Positions 11,101 to 18,700 of a DNA stretch of 38,432 nt are shown here, piece after piece. The stretch is from a virus, in IMG/VR virus record IMGVR_UViG_3300025099_000056, positions 1 through 38,432 of that record; one strand, written 5' to 3'. The position numbers were made by a program, and so were the translations under genes. How positions within the stretch are numbered: the stretch's first letter is position 1; every line of letters begins with the position of its first letter. Below the pieces are notes generated by a model. The model saw only the letters and a list, made by a program, of their open reading frames with translations, was not told the DNA's origin and did not search any database.

Positions 11101-11297
11101 GTCTTACTATGTGCTATATCACCACCAATATAAACAACACTATCTTCAGGCTGTTTTCTTATCTCTTCATAAAGTTTTTCAAATACTAACTCAAACTCTT
11201 TATGTCTTTTAAGATTTCTTATTTGTATATCTGATATATGATATATTCTTTTTAACTTACTTATTGAAGTATCAGTAACTCTTGTTTCGTTTTTCAA
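8133..11297 (-). CDS. Fused SbcD-SbcC (Mre11-Rad50; T4 gp47-gp46) recombination nuclease
   Basis: One 1054-residue chain combines what are normally two subunits. Residues 17-260 form a Mre11/SbcD metallophosphatase: HISDIQ (19-25), GGD (58-60), GNHD (94-97), YHG (164-166) and GDIH (197-200). Residues 387 on form a Rad50/SbcC ATPase: Walker A APNASGKS (417-424), long coiled coils, a zinc-hook-like CDAC near 728-731, signature LSSGME near 956 and Walker B FLAIDEGFGSMD near 980. In T4 this complex resects DNA ends for recombination-dependent replication. The first nuclease motif is DIQ where the family usually has DxH. The start must be a TTG (11295-11297): an in-frame TAG lies just upstream, no ATG precedes the nuclease domain, and a GAAGGAAG ribosome site is well placed. 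It overlaps the primase gene by 26 bases. Confidence 0.93.
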   Translation of the reverse strand: MKNETRVTDTSISKLKRIYHISDIQIRNLKRHKEFELVFEKLYEEIRKQPEDSVVYIGGDIAHSKTEMSPELVDQLSRLFKNLSDIVPTIIIAGNHDCNLNNQHRLDVLTPIVENLNHPNLHYFKDSGVYKFADVSFVVWDVWDKEEDYLRAENVEGDTKVLLYHGTVDQSLTDLGFKLPSKVKMESMDGYDMVLLGDIHKMQTLQEYDKSGGKPIIRYCGSLVQQNYGEALLGHGISVWDVESRSFEHKELPNDYGHITIDVVDGKIVTDDWATLVPKKGRLRLRSKNTTDTELKKVLSIIKNDNPKLSESKIYKVDSIITDNSTGNKISIGDVSNVDYQNELILNYVKDEYYVDDSTELKIKEINDELNQILPEEDVQRNINWKIKKFEFDNMFSYGENNVVDFTELNGIIGVFAPNASGKSAMLDALSFCLFDNCSRAYKAEMVLNNKKDRFRCKLNIEIDGIDYYIERKGKKQRNGHVKVDVNFTRWDKSLNQMISMNGDQRRTTNNNIKNVIGNYDDFLLTTLSSQNNSGIFLDKTQKEKKELLAQFMGIGVFDKLWQLASEKVKEESAILKSFQKSNFEDELTTTMSLIDSEKIKLKDFTNQLQKIEEEKGDEESKRFKLVSELKPIDDVKDIEELNENLEDVKLKTKSLADEFSNTEERIEEVENEIKKNQVNITKPDLSELENEKRNLLNYEKLILTLESEIQVEQGAIDKLQSWKWNEDCDACTTNPFVKDAKNAIESIQLHKEQRTEYLSDIEKIKGKVNSLELKEDEYNALTKIVENLNVKLQKLSNNKEVIIEKAKSLKQNKKYILEDIDKFERQKKSIVHNRIVEKKIEECDTEISILESGIKEYAGKKYDADKNIAVLDSKRKGLLKSISEMEELEDKVGAYQYYLSAVSRDGVPYKLIQDALPTIEGEVNNILSQIVDFGIIFEMDGKTINNHIVYDDDNIWPLELSSGMERFISSLALRVGLINVCNLPRGNFLAIDEGFGSMDSDNLNSIYNFFQYLKTQFQFVVIVSHIEQMRDTVDTLLEIKKQSGYSSINFGFS

Positions 11298-12228
11298 AAC
11301 CGCTTCCTTCTAACTTTGATTTAATGATGTCATTAAAAGTTAGTTTATTTGTATTATCTATTTTCTCGGATATTTTATTGTATCCTAATTCATTAGGATC
11401 ATTTTCATCCATCTTTACCATTTTAGTTTGTATACCATAAGATTCTAAATCTCTACTAAGTCTTAAAGAATCCACCTTAGCATCTCCATCTAAAACAATG
11501 TAAGCATCTTTTACTTTCTTATCAAGTAAAGCTAACATTAATTCTTTTGATATAACTTTACCTAACAATGGTATAGCATTTCTTTTTATTGTCATAGCAT
11601 CAAACACACCCTCACATAAGATAATTGGTTCTTCCCAATTAATATACATTTCAAAACAAATGATATTTTTACTTACAGGTGGGTTCTTGTACTTCATACC
11701 ACGATCGTATAAATCTCTAGCTATAAAATAATTTAATCTACCATTCTTGTCATAGGATGGTATAATAATTCTATCTGAATATTCTCCACTCTCACAATAA
11801 CCAATACCATATCTGATTATATCATTATTATCAAATCCTCTTTCTTTTAGAAAGTTTATACATCTTTTTTCTAATGGTGTACTAAATGTATCATAGCTTA
11901 ATCTTTTAAATTCTTTTGGTAGGCTTACCTTTATCTTTTGATTCTTTGATGTTTTTACAACATAGTAATCATCTTGTTCGTTTAGATATTCTTTTAAATC
12001 ACTCCAATCAGCTTGAGATACACCAACTGCTTTAAATAACTGATATAAGTTATGCCCACCTTGATTACTAACCCAACAATGCCACTTCTGATTCTTGATG
12101 TTTACTTGTAACTTAGGTTTATGGTGAGTAATAAATGGTGACCAGAACATATACTCATCTGTCTTTTTTAATTTAGTATATGTTGAACCAATCGCTCGAG
12201 ATAAAATATTGAGTATTGTATTATCCAT
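11272..12228 (-). CDS. DNA primase, DnaG/T4 gp61-like, with a degenerate zinc ribbon
   Basis: This 318-residue protein has an N-terminal segment laid out like the DnaG CHC2 zinc ribbon (about 28-66: SPFITHHKPKLQV..WHCWVSNQGG), then a TOPRIM domain. TOPRIM motifs are CEGVFDAM (E206), VLDGDA (D247, D249) and NDPNEL (276-281). The enzyme should make RNA primers for lagging-strand synthesis, working with a helicase encoded outside the window. Where the family has Cys pairs (CPxC..CWVC), Ser or Ile stand instead at most positions and only C51 is left, so zinc binding is probably lost or altered. It lies between a PD-(D/E)xK nuclease and SbcDC, overlapping both, in a replication/recombination operon. 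TOPRIM is clear; the primase call rests on TOPRIM plus the degenerate ribbon. Confidence 0.85.
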   Translation of the reverse strand: MDNTILNILSRAIGSTYTKLKKTDEYMFWSPFITHHKPKLQVNIKNQKWHCWVSNQGGHNLYQLFKAVGVSQADWSDLKEYLNEQDDYYVVKTSKNQKIKVSLPKEFKRLSYDTFSTPLEKRCINFLKERGFDNNDIIRYGIGYCESGEYSDRIIIPSYDKNGRLNYFIARDLYDRGMKYKNPPVSKNIICFEMYINWEEPIILCEGVFDAMTIKRNAIPLLGKVISKELMLALLDKKVKDAYIVLDGDAKVDSLRLSRDLESYGIQTKMVKMDENDPNELGYNKISEKIDNTNKLTFNDIIKSKLEGSGFEKRNKSY

Positions 12229-12556
12229 TTAATAACTTTAGTAGGTCTTCAAATTCCAAAACTGCGTAACGTTTACTTCTGTTTCTTTTAAATACCACTA
12301 AAGGTGTATGTCCATTTGCATTTTCTTCTGCTTGTTCAATCGCTGACCATATGTTAAGTTTCTCGTGAGCTTTACACTCTACAGAGAAAGGAAATAACTT
12401 TCTAGCAGCTGGTGATAATAATATATCTTCACCACTAGCACCCATACTTGTTGAACGAACATCATCTTCTTCTAACGAAGAAAATTTTTCAAGTATAAGC
12501 TCTTTTATTTCTTTTTGTAGTCTACGACCTTTTGCTTTTGCTGATTGAGTTTTCAA
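12221..12556 (-). CDS. PD-(D/E)xK nuclease, Holliday-junction-resolvase-like
   Basis: This is a compact 111-residue protein. The fold signature is GEDILLSP (D44), a beta-strand with FSVECK (E60, K62), and a following helix with IEQAEENA. A basic N-terminal helix (AKAKGRRLQKEI) could bind DNA. The arrangement matches small phage nucleases of the PD-(D/E)xK superfamily, including archaeal Hjc-like resolvases and VRR-NUC-type enzymes. The order nuclease-primase-SbcDC, with the nuclease end overlapping the primase start by 8 bases, points to a role in recombination or branched-DNA processing before packaging. Motif residues are visible; the exact substrate (junction, flap or nick) is inferred. 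Confidence 0.72.
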   Translation of the reverse strand: MKTQSAKAKGRRLQKEIKELILEKFSSLEEDDVRSTSMGASGEDILLSPAARKLFPFSVECKAHEKLNIWSAIEQAEENANGHTPLVVFKRNRSKRYAVLEFEDLLKLLNG

Positions 12557-12623
12557 TAATGGTATTATTTTCTTCTTAAATCTTTAAAACTTTTTCCAGT
12601 AAATAGGGTTTAAAAACCTGATA

Positions 12624-13010
12624 TTAAATTTTATTTTTCCACCTACGATATTCTTTTAATCCCCACGCTTCTGCCTGTTCTTCAAACTTATTATCATCGT
12701 GAAAATCACCACCTTTTTGTATAGCTAATTCACCAGCTATCTCATATTCTCGTTGATATCTAGCCTTACCTAACTTCTTTCTATCTAATGCGTGTTTGAT
12801 TTCGTGTAGAACCGTTACTAAAAAATCTTTTATCGTTGGGTAAGATGGTTTTAGATTTATTGTATCTGATATCCAATCATAATCTGCTTTATTATTACCA
12901 CTCATTCTACCAAATCTTACTTTTGATTTGAGTTTATATGCTTTTACTAAACTTTTTGCAGTCTCTAAGTAATCAACTCTTTCAAAGAGTAGTGATTTTA
13001 ATTTTATCAT
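12624..13010 (-). CDS. Zincin-type metalloprotease with a putative capsid-targeting leader
   Basis: The protein has 128 residues and a HExxH zinc-protease motif, VLHEIKHALD (H69, E70, H73), followed by an acidic helix region (YEIAGELAI, 89-97; KFEEQAEAWG, 108-117) that could supply the third ligand. The first ten residues are MIKLKSLLFE. They are nearly the same as the starts of the genes at 36867 and 37193 and end in (L/I)xE, the cleavage pattern of the T4 prohead protease gp21. It starts with an ATGA overlap on the tail/structural gene at 13007, so it is co-translated with virion genes rather than with the replication genes downstream. I infer a protein packed into the capsid, trimmed during maturation and perhaps injected. 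Protease activity itself is not shown. Confidence 0.75.
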   Translation of the reverse strand: MIKLKSLLFERVDYLETAKSLVKAYKLKSKVRFGRMSGNNKADYDWISDTINLKPSYPTIKDFLVTVLHEIKHALDRKKLGKARYQREYEIAGELAIQKGGDFHDDNKFEEQAEAWGLKEYRRWKNKI

Positions 13011-13987
13011 ACATCGAACCTCACTACAAAGTTCAACATTAAATCTTTATCATTTTTAATTGGATGAGCTAATTTACCAATAGCCATCAATTCGTTTTTA
13101 TCGTTATATAATCCTATTGTAGTTACGTAAGGTTCAAATAAACTACTTGTAGCCAAGTTAATAGATTCAGAGGCAGCACTGTAACTACCACTAAAAGAAC
13201 CTGTACCATTTGTTGGATTATCGCCTGGTGGGAAAAATCTTTGTACAAAAGAAGCTGGTAAACCTGATGGTATTTCGTGTCTACCACCTCTATCTTTAGC
13301 TATACTAATATTAGTTGTACCATTAAATTCGTTTCTATCTACGTAACAATTATACTCATATTCATAATGTGTTTGAGTAGCTCTAAAATCTACTTCAAAA
13401 CCATCACTACCTACATCAGAACCTACTACAGAATAAGAGCCTGTATCTGTTATTACCATTACACCGTGTGAGTAGAATATATTACCAATAGAACCTGTCG
13501 CTCCCGAGGCGAATGATGATGAGTTAGCGTTATCGTAAATATTTCCTTTACCATCATCTTTTAAAGTATATGTTGTAGCACCACCATTGTCTGTAATTGT
13601 TACAGAGCCTGGCTTTATTGCTTCACCAAATAATTGTTGTGGAATTGTTATGACTTGAGCTGTACCGTGTAAAGTCATTTTCTTATCAGCTACATTACCA
13701 ATACCATAAGAATTGTAAGGTTCATCTTTTCTAGCATAGTATAATTGATTTATGGTAAACCAACTTGGGAGAGCATAATATGTTGCGAATGGTTTGTTAT
13801 CTGGTGATGGAGTTCCTTCAAAAAAACTAGCAGAATCGGCTGAGCCTGATGAGAATATATGGGATGAACCACTCTCTACAGAAAACCCAAAGACACCACT
13901 ACCACTATCCATATCAGTAACAGTGAATTGTTTATGGGTCTTAAACGATTCTACTGAGGTATCACCGTCTTTGAAAGTCTTAAACAT
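13007..13987 (-). CDS. Virion structural protein, paralogue of the upstream gene
   Basis: The 326-residue protein is rich in Ser, Gly, Thr and aromatic residues and is predicted mostly beta. Its C-terminus (PYVTTIGLYNDKNELMAIGKL..VVRFDV) closely matches that of the neighbour at 13998 (VYVTTVGLYNDNNELLAVAKL..KVKLDF). I recognise this C-terminal block from structural proteins of marine T4-like phages, but no precise function is known to me. A ribosome site (AAAGGAGT) precedes the ATG at 13985-13987. The stop overlaps the start of the zincin gene (ATGA), so the two are translationally coupled. The N-terminal parts of the paralogues differ strongly, as if one domain diversified while the assembly domain was kept. 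Confidence 0.75.
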   Translation of the reverse strand: MFKTFKDGDTSVESFKTHKQFTVTDMDSGSGVFGFSVESGSSHIFSSGSADSASFFEGTPSPDNKPFATYYALPSWFTINQLYYARKDEPYNSYGIGNVADKKMTLHGTAQVITIPQQLFGEAIKPGSVTITDNGGATTYTLKDDGKGNIYDNANSSSFASGATGSIGNIFYSHGVMVITDTGSYSVVGSDVGSDGFEVDFRATQTHYEYEYNCYVDRNEFNGTTNISIAKDRGGRHEIPSGLPASFVQRFFPPGDNPTNGTGSFSGSYSAASESINLATSSLFEPYVTTIGLYNDKNELMAIGKLAHPIKNDKDLMLNFVVRFDV

Positions 13988-13997
13988 ATGACTCCTT

Positions 13998-15026
13998 TTA
14001 GAAGTCTAACTTAACTTTGACTATAGCTTCTCTACTAAATGATTTTAAAAGTGGTTTACTTAATTTAGCTACAGCCAATAGTTCATTGTTATCATTATAC
14101 AATCCAACTGTAGTTACATAAACCTTTGGATCGTTTTGCATAGAACTAACAGTTAAACTACCATCTGACTGAGTAAAGAAAGTTGGATTAGTACTAAAGT
14201 TATACTTCTTATTTGTTACTCTACAGAAGTAATGTGTAGTACTTAATTGTTCTTCTCTTCTAGCTACAAAGTTTGCAGAACGTGATACAGCTGCAAAAAG
14301 TTTTTGTGAGTTATTTTTAGCAGCGTTTGAACCTGTATGAGTTCCTAATGCAAGATATCCTTGGTCTAACTTCTGTCCATTAAGAACAATGATACCCATA
14401 TCAGGATAAAATAATCCGTAAGCACCATCGGTTGTCTCACTAGCAGCCGCTGTATTTGTTACAGCATCACCACTTGCTATAGTACCACTAACAACATTAA
14501 ATACCCTACCACCTTGATTAACAGTTGGGTTTGTGGTTGCTCCACTATCATCAATCAAACTTATCTTTTTAGCAGCACTACCACTTAGATGAAGTTCCCA
14601 ATTACCTGGATCCATCTTTTCTCTCATACGAGCTCTTGCCATCGATATAACGTAAATGTGTTTTCTATCTTTAGATGGTGTAAAAGTAAACTTATCATCA
14701 TTTGGTGCCAGCAATAAGTTTCTAAATTGAGAGTAGACAGCAGCTGAAGGTCTATCTGTATAAGAAGAACCTAAAACTCCAATACTACCACTTCCATCGT
14801 AGTGTCCAAATGCTATTGAAAACTGAACTTCAGCTTCACTATCAGTTGCAGGACTTGTTTTGTAAACATCGTAAAAATATTTACCATTACTACTACTTTG
14901 TGCAGAAGATGTAAAGAATGTAGAAAGTGTTCCGACTCCGCCACTAAACATTCCTGAACTTAAAGTTTGTTGAACTTCTGTTACAACATCTTCTTCATTA
15001 TTAAATCCGGTGTATACTTCAGCCAT
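13998..15026 (-). CDS. Virion structural protein, first of a tandem paralogous pair
   Basis: This 342-residue protein begins MAEVYTGFNNEEDV and contains a long beta-rich, Ser/Gly/Ala-rich body. The segment around KDRKHIYVISMARARMREKMDPGNWELHLSG looks like a conserved core. Its last ~45 residues are shared with the next gene (13007-13987). An AGGAG ribosome site is 6 bases from the ATG. The gap to the downstream paralogue is 10 bases. Position after the baseplate genes suggests a tail or baseplate-peripheral protein, possibly a fibre attachment part. I do not recognise a specific T4 counterpart. Confidence 0.75.
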   Translation of the reverse strand: MAEVYTGFNNEEDVVTEVQQTLSSGMFSGGVGTLSTFFTSSAQSSSNGKYFYDVYKTSPATDSEAEVQFSIAFGHYDGSGSIGVLGSSYTDRPSAAVYSQFRNLLLAPNDDKFTFTPSKDRKHIYVISMARARMREKMDPGNWELHLSGSAAKKISLIDDSGATTNPTVNQGGRVFNVVSGTIASGDAVTNTAAASETTDGAYGLFYPDMGIIVLNGQKLDQGYLALGTHTGSNAAKNNSQKLFAAVSRSANFVARREEQLSTTHYFCRVTNKKYNFSTNPTFFTQSDGSLTVSSMQNDPKVYVTTVGLYNDNNELLAVAKLSKPLLKSFSREAIVKVKLDF

Positions 15027-15035
15027 TTTTTACTC

Positions 15036-15668
15036 CTAACTATTTGCCGTTACGGTAACTGTGATTGTTTTAGAAGCGCCTGAATCATTACCGAATATTG
15101 TCATTTGAGTTGTTATAGTAGATGTAGTAGCTCTTGAAATCACGTTAACAGTTTTACCAACAACTGTAGTGCTTCTCTTTCTATCTGCATCACTCAAGAA
15201 TACTGGTACCGTACCACCTCTTTGTTCAACACCACCACCAGCTGCGACAAATAAATCTGCTGCATCTGCGTTGTGTAATATAAAGGTGTATCCATTCTTT
15301 CCATCGTTACCATTTGTTGTTGATGGTGATATAGTTTGTTGTTCGTTTGCAGTTGAAAAAGAAAGTGCAGAACTTGCCAAAGTAACAACTGGCAATTTAA
15401 CAGTATTCTTTGGTAAGGTTACTAACTTATATCTCATAATCTGATTCTCATCAGGTATGGCTTCTATCAACGGCATATTCTCTATCGCCGCACCATATGA
15501 GTTAGTACCATCTGGATGAGATACGTCATATAATGCGTAATCAATCTCATCATCACCAAGTGCAAACTTAGTAATTTTAAATTCATTATTTCCTCTCGCT
15601 AGTAACTCCCTACCCTTTTTGGTTAGGATAGCATCTATCGTCTGCGATGTGTTATCAAGAAATCCCAT
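15036..15668 (-). CDS. Conserved virion structural protein (MGFLDNTSQ family)
   Basis: This 210-residue protein starts MGFLDNTSQTIDAILTKKGR and continues LLARGNNEFKITKFALGDDEIDY. I recognise that N-terminal block as conserved in virion proteins of marine T4-like phages. The C-terminal half is Ser/Thr/Val-rich and beta-type, ending with repeated TITVTVTA-like strands, which resembles an Ig-like domain. Its start follows AGGAGCAAAAA. A 68-base AT-rich gap (15669-15736) separates it from the gp7-like gene upstream, one of the few gaps in this block, so a promoter could lie there, although I see no convincing one. It is probably a tail or baseplate component; the exact position in the particle is unknown. 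Confidence 0.72.
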   Translation of the reverse strand: MGFLDNTSQTIDAILTKKGRELLARGNNEFKITKFALGDDEIDYALYDVSHPDGTNSYGAAIENMPLIEAIPDENQIMRYKLVTLPKNTVKLPVVTLASSALSFSTANEQQTISPSTTNGNDGKNGYTFILHNADAADLFVAAGGGVEQRGGTVPVFLSDADRKRSTTVVGKTVNVISRATTSTITTQMTIFGNDSGASKTITVTVTANS

Positions 15669-15736
15669 TTTTTGCTCCTAAAATAATATTCGGTAATATA
15701 ACTATTTCTCTACTATAAATATACTCTATCATTAAA

Positions 15737-18700
15737 TTATTCAATTCTAAGTTTCGATTTACCAGGTTCTTGTGATACTATACGTAATGGTGTTGTATCA
15801 TTCGTTTCTACAGGATTAAAATCACTTGAATATGAGTTTAAAACAGTTGTTTTATTTGTTTGTTTACATCCCTCAAACATCAAGTTAGCTAATGCGCTGA
15901 ATTGGTCATATTTTGTATCAAGAGTACTTCTGTTAAATGATGAAGAATATGCGTAATACTTGTTATGAACTCCTAATGAAGCACTTAATGAACTACTATA
16001 AAAATACTTAGCTTCTAAATTATGAGCTGATAATCTTGAACCTGTTAACTGCGGTTGTAATACTTCTTCAAATACATATTCAGGACCACCTTTAGTTATT
16101 GAAGCTGTACCATAAGTATTACCCCAATATCCTTTATGTGAACCAGTATAGTTTAACTTAACAATCGATGGTACATTGAATATCTCTGTAGAGCCTGATA
16201 TAATACCCTCGTTATCACTTACACTACCTGTTAAAATTAATGTAGCATCTTTTGCATATTGTGATGCATCAATGTGTCCATTAAAGTTAGGTTCTTCAAA
16301 ACTCATTGAAGTAGTAAGTTTTTGTTTACTTCTTTCAAGTATATTCTGTTTTATTACAAGTCCATACTCAGCTTTAGCTCTAGCTGGCATCAACTTATCT
16401 ATTTGTTTAAAAATTATCTGGTCGAAATACTTTATCAACCTCATATAATCCCAAAAACTATTTGGTGATGAATACTTTTGGAAGTAAGCATTTCTTATCT
16501 CGTGTAGTTTTCTATATCTTACATCGTTTATATCTCTTGGGTCACCTATGTATTGGTTGAAATCTAAATCAGCTACAGAACGAATAATATCATCATCTAT
16601 AACATCCGTGGGTGAAAAGAATATACCAACCTTTTGTGAATCAGTTGGTGAAGTATCTAACAAGCTTTTCTCTGCTCTCTTAGCTGGAAAGCCAGGTATG
16701 TGTGGTGATAAACCACCATCTTCTAAACTACTACTTATCACTCTCACTTTTACATTTGATTCTTTCTTAGGTCCTATATTTGGAACTAACATCTTATCTT
16801 CATCTTCTACAGATGCGTAAAAGTTACCAGTAAATGATTTAGCACTACCTGTTACGTTTGTTAGATATAAGTCAGCACTCTTATCTTGTAATTGTGCGTT
16901 AGCAGCATTACTTAAATCTTTATTATCATCAAAACTTAATCTAAATATTAAATCAGTATAAGAAGCTGATGGATGATTTCCATTATATGACTTTGGTGAA
17001 CTAACGTGGTTGTTAAATGCCGACATTGTAAGTGGTGTAGCCCAATATCTAAACTCCATCATTGAACCTGATAAGTAATCACCAAAATTAGTAGTTCTGT
17101 TACCTATTCTAACAGTATCTGCACTTGAGTAAGAATCATTGTAAGATGATGATGCACTACCACTTATAGACATAGTTACTTCTGAAGAATAATTTATAAC
17201 ACTCCTACCAGCATCATATTTTTTAGCCGCCAATGTAAACTTAGTAACGTGTGCTTTAGAACCACTATCGGTTGCAAGAGAACCACCACTACCAGATTCT
17301 CTTGATAACATTACAGAATAAAATTCACCATCATAGAAAGGCATTGTACTTGTAGACATTGATACAAATCCATTTGAGCCCGATAGTTTAAAATCTATGA
17401 ACGCAACATTATCTGTAGTTGTATCATCATCTCTTATACTAATACCCCATTTTTCATCACTACCACTTAGAGCTTGTACTAAGTTTTGATTAGAAGCTGA
17501 TACAGAATTAAATCTAAATTCAACTGTATCTGGCTTTCTACTTGTTAAAGTATTATTATCAAATAATGTCTCTATATGTTGTCCACCTCTAAAATCTAAA
17601 GACTTTGTGAACTTTCTTTTTATATTAAAAGTTTGAACTTGTCCTGGTAATGTAGGTCCTCCATACTCTCTAATATCAAGTATAGTAGATGGTATACCAA
17701 AAATATTAACTAAACTACGTAATGATTTTACAGTACCTTTTGTCTTTAAAAAATATGGAATATTGTTTAGTAATCTTCTTTGTATCTTCTTACTCATATC
17801 CTCAGTAGAATCAACTGAGTACGTAGTGTATGCACTATCTGAGCCTGATTGATATTGTCCATACTTGTATTTAGGTAAGTCGTCTAAATCTTTTCCATTA
17901 AATAAATCATATCCAAAACTTTTTCCAATATCTTGAAGTAAATCATTTGAATATCCTTTTTTGGAATCATCAAACGTTTCGTATAGTTTAGGAATTCCTG
18001 CTATGTATGTGTAAATCTCATCATACATCTCACCAACCATATCTACGAACTTTAAAAAATCTTGATTAGAATCATCTTCTCTAACATACTTTGGAAGTCT
18101 ACTTACAAGTCTATTTTCATTACCATTATCATAGGTAGATGCACTATATATCTGTCCTGTTCTATCTGAAACACCACCATACCAAGTTGTAAATGTTGAA
18201 TTTGATGATGTTATAGGAACATAAGGACTAGCAAATGTACCTGCACCAGTCTTGGGCCACGATGCATCATATCTTGATGTACCTAAAAACTCGGAACCAC
18301 TTTGTATAGATGAACTCTCATTGTAAAGATATTTTTCGTATGGTGAAAACTCTAATTTAAATTCTCTTATTTGTCTATGATATAAATTTAATTCTTTAGC
18401 TCTTGAGCCTGTACTTGAATTTGTAGCCAAAGAAGCTGACAAAGTTTTTAGTGATTCTATTTTATCAAACTTGTATTTTGCATTCTCTAATTTTCTTCTA
18501 GCAGAACCAAATACTGTAAAATTATCGTAATGTTCAAAATCAATATTTAAATTAGCTGAATCTAAACTTGCACTTAGGATATCAGTTCTGAGTTGGTTGG
18601 ATACATTTGTATCTGTAGTTATCAACTCATTTAAATTTTTATATTCTGTTCCTTTATTATCAAAGAAAGAACCTTGCGTATCTTCTAAATCAAATTGAGG

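Noticed and set aside
12606-12619. Small palindrome (GGTTTTTAAACC type) between nuclease and zincin genes
   Set aside because: Weak stem and no T-run on either side; neither terminator nor operator can be supported.
15714-15721. TATAAATA on the plus strand in the gap before the MGFLDNTSQ gene
   Set aside because: No plus-strand gene lies downstream; the gap is AT-only and such 8-mers are expected by chance.
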